A stretch of DNA of 64,000 nucleotides from Muraenolepis orangiensis (Eukaryota > Chordata > Actinopteri > Gadiformes > Muraenolepididae), in NCBI GenBank assembly GCA_027704905.1, contig CM051016.1, forward strand, positions 13,905,650-13,969,649, in the 5' to 3' direction. Shown here one piece after another: positions 22,006 through 32,459 of this stretch. Every line of letters begins with the position of its first letter. The stretch's first letter is position 1. Both the position numbers and the translations under genes were made by a program. Below the pieces are notes generated by a model that searched no databases, was not told the origin of the DNA, and saw only the letters and a program-made list of their open reading frames with translations.

Positions 22006-22299
22006 CGACACACTCAAGTATCTTCCTTCGTGTGGTTTATTTACCATTCTTTACAGCACCGGCAACTCTCATCAGTACTGCAGCAAACAACCATCTTTAT
22101 TATTGAACAACGTTCGTGCCAGAAGGTAGCAACATACATATCATGTGATTGACATGTCACGTGTACACAGAACAACGTAACTCTTATTATAGAGGTGCAC
22201 AAAATATAACAATAGAAAACATGTACAATGAGTGCATACTCATTTTGAGACATACGAGACAATATGTGTTCTCAACATATGAGAACACATATCTTAACA
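22006..22299 (-). repeat. Copia 5' LTR, unit 1
   Basis: On the minus strand it starts TGTTAAGATATGTG and ends near CTTGAGTGTG. It is joined directly to the start of unit 2 at 22300. Confidence 0.75.
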
Positions 22300-22450
22300 A
22301 GGCCCAGCATAAAAATGCTCTACACAATAAAAAATGAACATAAAAAGATCAATAAAGTGACCGATGGAGGATATGTATGTTTTGTACATGTTTTGAATTG
22401 TGCAAAAATATTTAAAAGCATTTAAAGTGCCAGTGCAGCAGCATCATGAA

Positions 22451-22521
22451 TGCAGTGCAGTACAGTGCAGTACAGTGCAGTACAGTGCAGTACAGTGCAG
22501 TACAGTGCAGTACAGTGCAGT
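22451..22521 (+). repeat. TACAGTGCAG decamer array, unit 2
   Basis: About seven copies of TACAGTGCAG inside the LINE 3' UTR fragment at the unit start. Units 1, 3 and 4 have fewer. Confidence 0.9.
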
Positions 22522-22627
22522 AACTGTAATGAGTCCAGAAAGTCCAGGAAAGTATGACCGTGTAATGTTAAAAGTAAACTAAATAAATTGTGGGAGCTCT
22601 TCTCCAACGCCATGCTCATCAAGAGCA

Positions 22628-22824
22628 TTATTATATTATATTATTATATTATATTATATTATATTATATTGTTATATTATATTATATTATTATATTATAT
22701 TATATTATATTATATTATTGTATTATATTATATTATATTATTATATTATTATATTATATTATTATATGATATTATATTGTTATATTATTACATTTTATTA
22801 TTACATTATATTATTATTATATTT
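22628..22824 (+). repeat. ATT/TATTA-rich array, unit 2
   Basis: Mixture of TATTA and TTA words just downstream of the LINE UTR fragment. Confidence 0.9.
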
Positions 22825-23260
22825 GTAGCATGTGGCTAAATTGAAATATAGAAGCCAGCAAGTAGGCCTATATAATGAAGAGACATATCGAGATCCAATT
22901 AACACGAGGACTCTGGTTCATTTGAGCGGTACGTTGGTAAACTAGGTCGGTCACGTCCAGGCATCTTTGTCGTTCATTTCTCCTACTATAACATGTACTA
23001 CTATATAATGCCACTATGCTTATCCTGAACAGACGCAGCTTGGGGGGGGGGGGGGGCACCTGGGGACTTGATACACCTGACTGATTGCACCGACCAGCAG
23101 GCCTTCAAGAGTTACCCACATTGTTAATATGACTGAGAGTCGTCCCGACATCAGCCGAGCACAGCACACCCTCCCCTGCAGCCTAACCCGCCTATATCCA
23201 AATGTGTTGTCTGCGAAACATCACCTCCTGACTTTCCACTTGTCAGAGTTCGCCGAGACC

Positions 23261-24736
23261 TTAAAGGGATACTTCACTAATAGGCTAGGAAAATGTATGT
23301 ATAGATAATTATGTTTTCTACATATTCTGAAAATATGGTCGATTTCCGACTTCATCTAGTATTTTTAATAATTTTGATTGAAACATTTATCGTAATTGCA
23401 CTGGACGCCATTTTTACTGGTCATGTGATCGCTATGACGTCATCAGTGCTCCGTTGTACACCTGCTAAATGGCGAGTTATCGAGGTGATTCATCCAGTGA
23501 GGAAGAAACTATTGAATTGAATGCAGAAAGAGGGGTTCCACCGTAGAGGTTTGAACCAAGGAGGCCCCACAGGGGCAGCAGTAGCGATCGTTGTGTTAAA
23601 CTATATTCTATATAATAAGTTGTCTATATCCCCGCCGTGCGTCCATAGGGCTGTGAGCACCACAGGAGCCAGATTACGTTTGACGCAGAAGCGCCAACAA
23701 CACCACATAACTATATTATACTTATACAATATAATATATTATATTATATAAACTATATAGATAGCATGGGTCAGATGTTGTTGTTGAGAAAAGAACGAAC
23801 ATGAAAGGATGTTTGAGCAACGGCAGCAGCACCCATGACCCGAGACGCTCACACCCCCTGTGTGTGTGTGAGCGAGGAGGGATTTTTGTATGTTGATTAA
23901 TTAGGTATTAAGCTAACTTTGTATCGGGATAAGTATTGGGTTAATGAATATAGTTTATATAATATAATATATTGTATTATATATATATAATATAGCCATA
24001 CAATATAGCTACCGCCTCTGGGTCGAACGCAATCCGGCTCCTGCAGCGCATACAGCCCTGCGGGCGCACGGCAGGGACACAGAACCCACATAGAACATAG
24101 AACATAGAACATAGAACATAGAACACAACACCTACTAACTACACAACGCCTATTTTTTACTTGCTCTGTAGGAGCGTCCCGAACACGCCAGGCACAGCTG
24201 ATCAGATCTGAACAGCTGATCAGATCAGGCTTCAACAACAGGCGATGAGTGAAGCCACTCTTGAACTGACAATAGTTCTTAAAGTCTTCTTCCAGAACAT
24301 GTCGTCTGTACACCCCAGCTTGCCCGTTCGTCCCAGGAGGAAGACGACATTTCGCCAACCACTGCCTTCGTGTATGAAGCCTCGATCGCTGAGTCGGCAC
24401 TTTGAAGAAGTGTGCATGGTCCGGATGACGTTTGTCTGATACCTTGCAGTATTTTGCGATACATTATGCGATTATTATGTCGATATTGAATGATCAAAGT
24501 CAGCACAATGCAAATGCCGAACAATAGTGAATGACTGCGACTGCGGCGTGATCGAGCACTGTTGACGTCATAGCCGCTGAATTTGGTCACATGACAGACA
24601 AAATGGCATCTCCCACAGAAAGATCGATTTTTAACAACAAACATTTTTAATAAAATAGAAAATAGCAACGGGTGCTTGTGAAAAACTCAGGGTATATTTA
24701 GAAGTTACTGTTTTATCGCCCTAACTATCCCTTTAA
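23261..24736. mobile_element. TTAA-flanked non-autonomous DNA transposon, unit 2
   Basis: Inverted ends TTAAAGGGATA (23261-23271) and TATCCCTTTAA (24726-24736) are exact reverse complements; TTAA would be the target duplication. This fits piggyBac- or Kolobok-type elements. There is no transposase. Inside are an AT palindromic patch and an ACATAGA repeat near 24087-24123. A full copy is at 60189-61626, an internally and terminally deleted copy lies in unit 3, and unit 1 lacks it. Confidence 0.75.
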
Positions 24737-27107
24737 GGCATCACGGATTCTCGTGTGAAAAATGAGTTCCGTTTCTTCCTCTGAATGCTAGAGAGGTCTG
24801 TGAATTGTGATGGTTGTCGCGTCTACTTTTACTTTTACTACTCTATAAATTAGGTTTTGGTCGTCTTTGACCCCTTCAAATTGTATGGCTTCGTTCCTTG
24901 CAGCATCCTTGAAGAGGCTTAATAACTAAGAAGTCTTCCCATCAAGATTTCTACAGTTGACCTATAACCGTTCCCTATGTTATAGGTCTATTGAAACGTG
25001 GTGCTATACTGCCCTCTAGCGTTAGATCAGAAGTCTAGCCTTTTGGACGTCAATGTATGATGCTGATTAGATTAGATTCAAATGTATTGTCATTTCACAG
25101 CACGTACAGTACAGTGAACATAACTTGGCATCTAAAAATAAAAATATATAAAAATGGTAATATATATATTTACAGTGGTTAAATAATATGTAAAGACAGT
25201 CTACTAGGTATTAAAACGGCAGAATTATAGGAATATATATATATATATATATATATACAGGTAGTATACAAGTATTCAACAGGTAGTGAGCAGGGGTATG
25301 CAATTATATCGACAGGATAAATATATATAAATGTATATACAGCAGGTAGTGAGCAGGGATATGCAGTTGTATCAACAGCTAAAGATAAATATAAATATAT
25401 ATATACGGTAGGTACAGTAAACATGTAAAAATGACATATGAAGTTGTTATGGTTGTAACATATAGCCTATACAGCACTACTACTATAGCACTATACTACA
25501 ATGTCCGTTTGAGTGTAATTTGATTTAATTTGTATTATTAGTGTTGGACTAGACAGCCTACTGGCGGTATCAATTACCATTATACAACAAAAAATGGACA
25601 AAAAATATGTTCAAATGTACAACATCATGGTTTTTACAAACATATACACACAAACGAGTACATTTTGTTATGGTCCATAGTCTTGTTGTGGTTGACAGGT
25701 GGCATTGCCCACATGCTATGACGCTAGTTTGTCTACTGATCAGACAAAGAAACAACACTTCAATATTTAGGATTTAGGCCTACACATTGTATGTTTTAGG
25801 TAATATGGAAAAATACACAAAAATAATACACATTTACTTCATAATATATGTCTAACCCTAACCCTGTTAAAACAACAAATCCAGCTGTAAAGTTTAAAAA
25901 AACGGTGTAAAAGTTCTCCATATACTGAATGTTCTGAAATGTGTAGTTTTAGTTGTGTCCTGTAGATGTCCTCGTTACCCACCCTAGTCTTGATATCCCT
26001 GTGTCTTTCTGTGTCTGTTTAACGCTGTTTCTCAAAGTTCACTTTCCCTCTGCCAGGAATATTTGAACTGTTTTTCTTCCTTTTCTTCCATTTTTTGCAG
26101 CTTAGTTATTTAAATATGTATATGTTATTTGTCTTGCTACCTGAGTTTAGTCAACCCCCTTATTGAGGCTTCATCCAAACTGTTAGGCCGAGCCGGCTTC
26201 AGACAGAATCCTTTGTACATGGTTCTGTACATGTGCGCATTCTATGTGTAGTTAAACGGACGTTGTACACCAAGCGAGCATTAATCTTCTTTTTAATTAT
26301 TTTATAGATGTGTTCCAAAAATATAATATTAATGGTAATTTTTTTATTAAATTTAATATATTTTTAAACACATATACTTGATACATATTGATATTGAATG
26401 GGCTTTCATTTGGGGGGGGGGGGTTCTTCCCCCAACCCCCAGAGTCCAGGGTTCAGAGTCCACCCACCAGTCTGTTCACATAGGACCCACTGCCATGGAT
26501 GTATAACATATAACCCTATCAAGTCAGCAGCATGCTGTAAGTCCCCCTTTCCCCAGCCAGTAGCCTACATAATGAAACTAACCCCTACCGGCTCATCGCT
26601 CACAGCACTATTGATGTGTCATGGCGTCTGCTAAATGAAATCATTACTAGCTTTTTATAAACATATCCATTCACGTGTCCATTCATACAATTGAGAGGAT
26701 TTTTATGAAGGAATATGAGGCAAAAGGTTATGTAGGGTAGATAAGGGTCAAGAGGCAGAGAGGTGTCCCGTTGTTAATAGATAAAGCCCACCCTTGGTAC
26801 TCCGTCAGGTACTCAACCATGCTGTGCTATAAGAGACATCCCTGATCTGGGTTTGGCTCAATGGGAAAAGAACGCATTGGGGATCGGATTACATTTAGAC
26901 GGGCCTGAGCATCTTTTAGACTTAGCTATCTGGAGACCCAGCTAGGTCGTTTTGGTGTGTGTGTGTTGACTCAGGGTTATGGTTTGTATATTGTATATTG
27001 CACTTAGGGTATAAGTACTCACTGTATGCCCAAAAGCCACCAGATCACGTGTTAATGCAAGGTGTGAATAGAGTCTACTTGTCATGAACATGTTTAGTGT
27101 GGTTTAG
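24737..27107. other. Non-coding upstream region of cassette 2
   Basis: No gene. Holds a LINE tail at 25066-25136 (minus), AT arrays, a duplicated CAGGTAGTGAGCAGG segment near 25259-25350 shared with unit 4, and a 12-base G run near 26412. Confidence 0.5.
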
Positions 27108-27260
27108 TTCACTAGGATCCCCATTAGCTTTGCTAAGCATTGCTACAGCTAGTCTTCCTGGGCTCCTATGTAGGAGCTTCCCTTTCTGAGTAGGCCCAAC
27201 ATCCCAACACATGCACCAGACTAACACAAAGACAGACACATACCGTATGTCAGTCTTTGG
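27108..27260 (-). mobile_element. LINE 3'-end fragment (GGATCCCCATTAGC-type)
   Basis: On the minus strand it ends GCTAATGGGGATCCTAGTG, resembling a widespread fish LINE 3' terminus. Copies lie at 45348-45500 and, cut by the window end, from 63987. Confidence 0.5.
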
Positions 27261-27320
27261 TAACTATTTAATCGTTTTTGTAATATTTGTAATTATTAAA
27301 AGTGTTGAAATGGCACTTTG

Positions 27321-27620
27321 ATTAGATTAGATTAGATTCAAATGTATTGTCATTGCACAGCCCAAGTACAGTACAGCGAAAATAATTTAGCATCTAACCA
27401 GAGTGCAAATGTTGCAGTAAAGTTAGTGAGTTAGTTCAGCCCTTGGCTCCTCCAGGGAGCAGAGGCCATTGATCATGTCTTCCATCTCACTCCGTTGGGG
27501 GAGTTTTTCAAGGTCTCCCCAGTTTTGCCCACTCAAAGTTGCAGTAAAGTGCATGGTAATATAATTGACAGTTTACAGTTGTCAGACAGTCTACTAGGTA
27601 TTAAGTGGGATATGAGCATA
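27321..27620 (-). mobile_element. LINE 3' tail interrupted by a 114-bp insertion, unit 2
   Basis: AATCTAATC-type tail on the minus strand. A 114-bp segment (27424-27537) interrupts it and is flanked by GTTGCAGTAAAGT at 27411-27423 and 27538-27550. Unit 3 has the same insertion (45664-45777). Confidence 0.7.
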
Positions 27621-27879
27621 ATAATAATAGGTATATATTGGGGGACTTCAATAGGCTTTAGAATATATTTGACAATCTTCAAGGCAAAGGGTTGCTTTGA
27701 AACAGTGTGAGACCGTTTCAGGTGTGATTCTTTTAGGTAGGTTGACTCCTGATGTAGGACTTCTCATTGGCCTCCTGCATAATCACTATACTTCCATAAC
27801 CTCTGCTGCTATTCATCAGGCTTATTAAGTCAATCGGCTCTCCCTGTGTAGTTACCTTAATACCTAGCAATGCTTGTTT

Positions 27880-28145
27880 ATGATACAACTGCATACCCCT
27901 GCTCACTACCTCTTTATACTTGTATACTTACCTTGTATATATATATATATACCTATTATTCTGAGCATATCTCATACGTACTCTATAAGTTATTTTATAC
28001 CGGTTTTTATGCCATTTGTTTGGTTTATACCTGTCACTTTACTGCAACATTTGCACTCTGGTTAGATGCCAAATTATTTTTGCTGTTCTGTACTTGTGCT
28101 GTACAATGAAAATACATTTGAATCTAATCTAATCTAATCTAATCT
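27880..28145 (+). mobile_element. LINE 3'-end fragment, + strand, unit 2
   Basis: Same element as 11077-11378 in unit 1, with an internal deletion of about 40 bases. Confidence 0.6.
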
Positions 28146-28642
28146 TGATCATGCATCCTGGGTACATCCTAGGGACTTTACTTCAGTACCACCTATCGAT
28201 CAGCTATTACAAAAAAATGCTTTTACAGAACCAGTTTGATATCAATTTAATTTCCATTGCATGATTCAGCAAACCTTAAGTAGGTTACTATTAGGGTTAA
28301 GTCCATGACCTCGTTGTCCTCCATGGAACGTGTGGCCCAACCTGCAGGCACACAAAGTCATGAAAGAGGAACCGAAAACAGCTCTAAGTATCTGCAGGTG
28401 TGATGATGACTCGTGGTGTCTAATACATTTTGAATTGTTTTAATGACTTAATGACATAATGAATAAAGTTGAAAAAGGCACACCAATAATTACCAATATT
28501 CACTTTCTTGAATTATATTTAATTAAAAACCAGAACACAATGTGTTCAATTCTAGACTATAAAGAGATGAATTAAGGAACAACGCCCTGAAAAGAGGATT
28601 TGAAAGTAGGCTGAATAAACCAGAATAGAGTCCACATCTGTT

Positions 28643-28740
28643 ATGTAAATGTCAGAGGAAGGTGAAGGTGGGGTGGGTGGAGTGAGTCAAACAGAGAACA
28701 GGTGGAGCTGTTCCTCTCCGTCAGCCCTGCACTCTTTATA
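28643..28740 (+). promoter_or_regulatory. Ig V promoter, cassette 2
   Basis: ATGTAAAT (28643-28650) and TATA (28737-28740) lie 190 and 96 bases before the leader ATG, as in cassette 1. Confidence 0.5.
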
Positions 28741-28832
28741 GGAGAGCAGCCTGCATGGAGCGCAGAACATCCGAGCCCTGAGAACACACAGCTCCTCTCA
28801 CAGCCTGCTGCCCGCACTCCTTGGACCTCAAG

Positions 28833-29282
28833 ATGGCTTTTTATACTTCCATCATCGCTGCTCTGCTGCTGACCCTGCAAGGTGACCGTTCCAAACCCAC
28901 CTTATCTCAGGTTATCTCCAACACAGATGTCGTCCATGGGATGACGCTATGCACTGACTGAGGGTTTGTTGCTAATCTACATGTGTGTTTGTTAACAGGT
29001 TTGGAAGGTTATACTCTCACCCAGGAGAAGACCCTCTCTGTGACCAGAGGAGACACTGTCAAAATCTCCTGTACTCAGAGTGGTACCGACACAATTTTCT
29101 GGTACCAGCAGAAAAGTGGTTCATCTCCAAAGTATTTACTTCCTACAGGAGGCAGTAGAGCCAGCGGAGTTCCCAGTCAGTTTTCTTCTCCTGGGTCAAA
29201 TAGTGATCATACCCAGTATCTGATGATAAATGGTTTTCAAGATGAAGACCAGGCGACATACTTCTGTGGCTGTGGCACAGAC
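28833..29282 (+). CDS. Ig light-chain leader plus V segment, cassette 2
   Basis: Leader exon 28833-28881 and V exon 28999-29282 with the same splice sites as cassette 1; the leader peptide is identical. Conserved landmarks are KISC (first cysteine), FWYQQKSG and DEDQATYFC. CDR1 reads GTDTIF. Germline CDR3 is G-C-G-T-D, so the extra cysteine after FCG is kept and the segment ends two codons earlier than in cassette 1. No stop or frameshift was seen. Differences from the cassette 3 V are nearly all amino-acid replacements. Confidence 0.9.
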
Positions 29283-29321
29283 CACAGTGCTACAGCTCAG
29301 CTTGGAGCCCGTACAAAAACC
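29283..29321 (+). promoter_or_regulatory. V RSS, 23-bp spacer, cassette 2
   Basis: CACAGTG 29283-29289, spacer 23, ACAAAAACC 29313-29321. The spacer sequence is identical to cassette 1. Confidence 0.93.
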
Positions 29322-29520
29322 TACCAAAGACATTTGGGATGACCTAAGAGAGAGGGATCAGTCCCCGTTCCTGAGTCCTGTCACATCAAATCACCGTGAA
29401 GCAGGTGGTAACCTGGGGTTACCATTTGGACCGTTTGGGGTGTTTTAGATTAGATTTAAAAGGCTAAACTCTAAGTGAGTGAAGTGAAAGGAGAGACCAA
29501 GCAGCACTTCACAGCACAGA

Positions 29521-29548
29521 GGTTTTTGTACGGAGACAAAACACTGTG
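29521..29548 (+). promoter_or_regulatory. J RSS, 12-bp spacer, cassette 2
   Basis: GGTTTTTGT 29521-29529, spacer 12, CACTGTG 29542-29548. Confidence 0.93.
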
Positions 29549-29586
29549 AGACTACAGCTTTGGTGGCGGAACTGAAGTCATTCTTG
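29549..29586 (+). CDS. Ig light-chain J segment, cassette 2
   Basis: A 38-nt J encoding D-Y-S-FGGGTEVIL with a phase-1 end before GTAAGT. It carries the base that cassette 1 lacks. Confidence 0.92.
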
Positions 29587-29652
29587 GTAAGTTTGTGATT
29601 CATTATTTGACAAAAAGCTGACATTTCTATCACTTATTTTGGCTCTGTACTC

Positions 29653-29695
<43 letters not shown>

Positions 29696-30318
29696 TATAT
29701 ATATATGGAGGCCTTTATCTGCTTGTGATTGTAAATCATTTGGCTACAATCCTGTTTTGCGATCATTTACGTTTAGTCTCTAGGTTTGCTTTTGTATAAA
29801 TTAAATGAGTCTAATAATTTAATGTAACTTTAGCATTATTATCAAACTTCTAGTGGATGAATATGAAATTAAATGAACTCTGACATGGTTATATGAATGA
29901 CTTTTCTACAGTCTGGTCAAACTGTTGTTGATGGTATGATTGTTGTTTTGATTAAATTCAACAAGACAAAGTTCCCTCATCATGATCAGCTATGATCATC
30001 CCCAGGGAAGGGGGGGGGGGATCGCGAACATCATTAAGCGCGCGTGGGGGGAGATATAATCTGTCGTCCTCGGGGGCCCCCTACCAGCTCGGGGCCCCAT
30101 GCAATTGCCTACTTTGCCTACACTGTTGTGACGCCCCTTACTGTAATCAAACTCCTTTGAAATGCTGCTTAATGCAGAACAATTCAAAGTAACCTTTGAA
30201 TGATCACTTGTATTTATATTCTTATAAAGGTCTATTAAGCTTTTGTTCTGCTCTAGGAGAACGTCTGTTCATTTTAAACCTATTGTTTAGCTAACTGGTA
30301 TCTCCTTCCTCCTTCCAG
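29587..30318 (+). other. J-C intron, cassette 2
   Basis: Contains an AT array (about 29655-29706) and a 10-base G run near 30011-30020 followed by ATCGCGAACATC. The CT array of cassette 1 is absent. Confidence 0.8.
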
Positions 30319-30653
30319 CTGGTGCCCTGTCTCCCCCCAGTCTGGAGCTGATGGTGGCCCCCCAGCCTCCTCTCCCGGGCCTCGAGGGACCCACCCTGGT
30401 GTGCCTGGCTAAGGGCTTCCGCCCGGCCGGCGCCGCCCTGTCCTGGTCCGAGGACGGAGCCTCTGTGAGCGGCGAGGAGGTCCGAGCCGGCGTGGCCCAG
30501 CGGCAGAGCGACGGAAGCTACACCCTCAGCAGCGTCCTCACGCTGCCCACCACACGGTGGCGCTCAGCACACACCTTTACCTGCCATGTGAGCCACTCTG
30601 CTCTCAGCAGCCCACTGACCAAGAGTGTGAGCAGCCAGCAGTGCTCCCTCTGA
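30319..30653 (+). CDS. Ig light-chain C exon, cassette 2
   Basis: Same 111-residue C1 domain as cassette 1. The only coding difference noticed is synonymous (an arginine codon CGG instead of AGG near 30556). The acceptor is CCTTCCAG. The 3' UTR keeps the segment missing from cassette 1. Confidence 0.92.
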
Positions 30654-30808
30654 GCGAGGAGGAGAAGATACAGGTCCAGGAGGACCACGTGAGGAGGAAC
30701 ATAGAGCAGAGTAGCTACCTTTGAGCAGCTCAGTAGGCCTGAGATCCTCAACCATGTGCTTCAGCTCGGAGAGAAACACTTCTCAATGGTTCCTGCTTTT
30801 CTGTGTTC

Positions 30809-30814
30809 AATAAA
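30809..30814 (+). terminator. Poly(A) signal, cassette 2
   Basis: AATAAA 156 bases after the stop codon. Confidence 0.8.
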
Positions 30815-30857
30815 ACGCTTTGATCATGACCCGCCGAGTCTTCTTAATACTATAAAT

Positions 30858-31390
30858 GAGGTACAAGATACAAGATACAAGATATTTGTATTGGCCAATT
30901 TCAACAGGTACATTGGAATGCTTAGTCCCTATTCAGATATATCTACAAAAAAATACCATAAAAATAATATATACAATAAAAATATACAAAAATAGAACAG
31001 CAAAGTTTTGAATGTACATGTTTTTGTTTTTTTACAAAAATCTTTAAAAGCATTTAAAGTGCAGTAGTGCAGCAGCATCATGAATACAGTGCAGTACAGT
31101 GCATTAACTGTGATGAGTCCAGTAAAGTATGACAGTGTAATGTTAATGATGTTGATGATAATAATGTTATGATAGTGGTAGCACTCCTATCAGTTCAGTA
31201 GGTCACTGCCTGTGGATAAAAACTATCCTTAAACCTGGTAGTCCTTGCTGTACGGATGCTGCGGAACCGTCGACCAGACGGTAGGGGGGAGAAGAGATGG
31301 AGCCCAGGGTGGTTACGGTCCTTAGTGATGGACATGGCCTTCTTCTGATATCTGGTCCTACAGATCTCCTCAATGCATGAGTGCATAAGT
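30858..31390 (-). mobile_element. Reversed L2/CR1-like LINE 3' end, unit 2
   Basis: Carries the same LINE C-terminal frame as unit 1 (31195-31386) and a tail of ACAAGAT repeats (30861-30883). Confidence 0.75.
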
Positions 31391-31500
31391 GAAAGTTATT
31401 CACCGTTGAATAATTTCTGTTTTAAGTCAAAAATCAACAACCAACATGGAAATAATCTTTTATGGAACATAAATACATGATCATCCAGATGAGGAAGATG

Positions 31501-31536
<36 letters not shown>

Positions 31537-31908
31537 CAAAATGTATGGGAAAAAACATATGGAGTTTTTATTAATTTAACACAACTGACATTTAACTCTT
31601 TTTCTTAAATACTGAGAGCAGTATTTAGAATTGTAAATCTTAGTTGATTTGGGCACAACTTAAAATGATTTTATATCAATTCCGATATATATATATATAT
31701 ATATTTTAAATAACACACTTTACTTTAAACATACAACAGTGGTGGGTTTTGCAATGGTTGAATGCAGTTTCCCAATTGTGAATGTTTATTTATTAAGGTT
31801 TTCTTTTGTAAATCATTATTTAGGTTCGGAAAGTTGTGAAGCAATGTACACAACTACTACTGTCTATTATATTTGCCTCCTTTGCTTTAGCTACTTTAAA
31901 AAGAGACT
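31391..31908. other. Spacer between C gene and gypsy, unit 2
   Basis: Short (CA)n at 31502-31534 and an AT array at 31685-31705. No gene was seen. Confidence 0.6.
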
Positions 31909-32171
31909 TGTGGTGGAATGTTATGGGACATAATTCACCGTTTGTATATAGTGTGTGTTGCACCACAGACCTGTTAGAGAGCGGACCGGGTTGTTGTTGT
32001 TTTGGGCTAGCTGGACAGTAGCAGGTAGCAGATATGTTTCCCTTTTGTCAAACCTAATGGAAAATAAAGTGTGGAGTTCCATACTAAACACACCGCCTCC
32101 GACTCCCATTCATCGGCTCTACACTGGTGACCCCGACGTGATCGAGATAGTTTAGTGGAGACTTAGTGAAC

Positions 32172-32459
32172 ATGGCTGATCGCAATGTTTATATTAAACT
32201 GCCAGAGTTTTGGGAACATGCCGCTACGGCGTGGTTGGCACACGTGGAGGCACACTTTTCCTGCCGCCAGGTCCGTGACGAGGACCTGAAGTATTTTCAC
32301 GTGGTGGCGGCGCTGGGAAGCTCCACGTCGTCCAGGTTGGTCGGTTTTATCGCAGATCCCCCACACCACGGCAAATATGAGGCGATTAAAGCCCTTCTCC
32401 TTAAGACATTTAGCCTATCTGCTAAGGAGTGGATAATGCTGAATCTGCTGGGGGGGGGG
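32172..32459 (+). pseudogene. Gypsy gag, 5' part, unit 2
   Basis: Same start as unit 1 (MADRNVYIKL). A G run at 32450-32459, one G shorter than in unit 1, shifts the frame, so the remaining gag continues in another frame. Confidence 0.7.

Larger units (their letters stand above)
7249..22299 (+). repeat. Tandem unit 1 (about 15.1 kb)
   Basis: First copy of the tandem array. Homology to the other units starts at AGGCCCCGCATAAAAATG (7249). In units 2-4 the same sequence directly follows the terminal TTAACA of a copia LTR, whereas here it follows unrelated DNA. This unit lacks the TTAA-flanked DNA element and the 3' part of the gypsy element, which makes it the shortest complete unit. Confidence 0.9.
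16217..22299 (-). mobile_element. Ty1/copia retrotransposon with nested insertions, unit 1
   Basis: Minus-strand element with domain order gag, protease, integrase, RT, RNase H, which is diagnostic of Ty1/copia. It has an LTR at each end: 5' LTR 22006-22299 and 3' LTR about 16237-16436. A polypurine tract (AAGTGGGGG on the minus strand, about 16437-16446) adjoins the 3' LTR. It is broken by frameshifts, a ~780-bp insertion and a LINE insertion. The left border carries a duplicated AAAACAACACACTCAA. Confidence 0.85.

Noticed and set aside
7524..22800. CRISPR-like or phage-like repeat array
   Set aside because: The repeats are tandem microsatellites without unique spacers, in clearly eukaryotic DNA.
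22588..22839. Tyr/Ile/Leu-rich open frames over the ATT arrays (also 42220-42513 and 59406-59779)
   Set aside because: Low-complexity TATTA repeats give membrane-like proteins by composition alone.
23897..24400. 167-residue minus-strand frame in units 2 and 4
   Set aside because: It spans the TTAA element and an ACATAGA repeat, has no domain, and is not kept in units 1 and 3.
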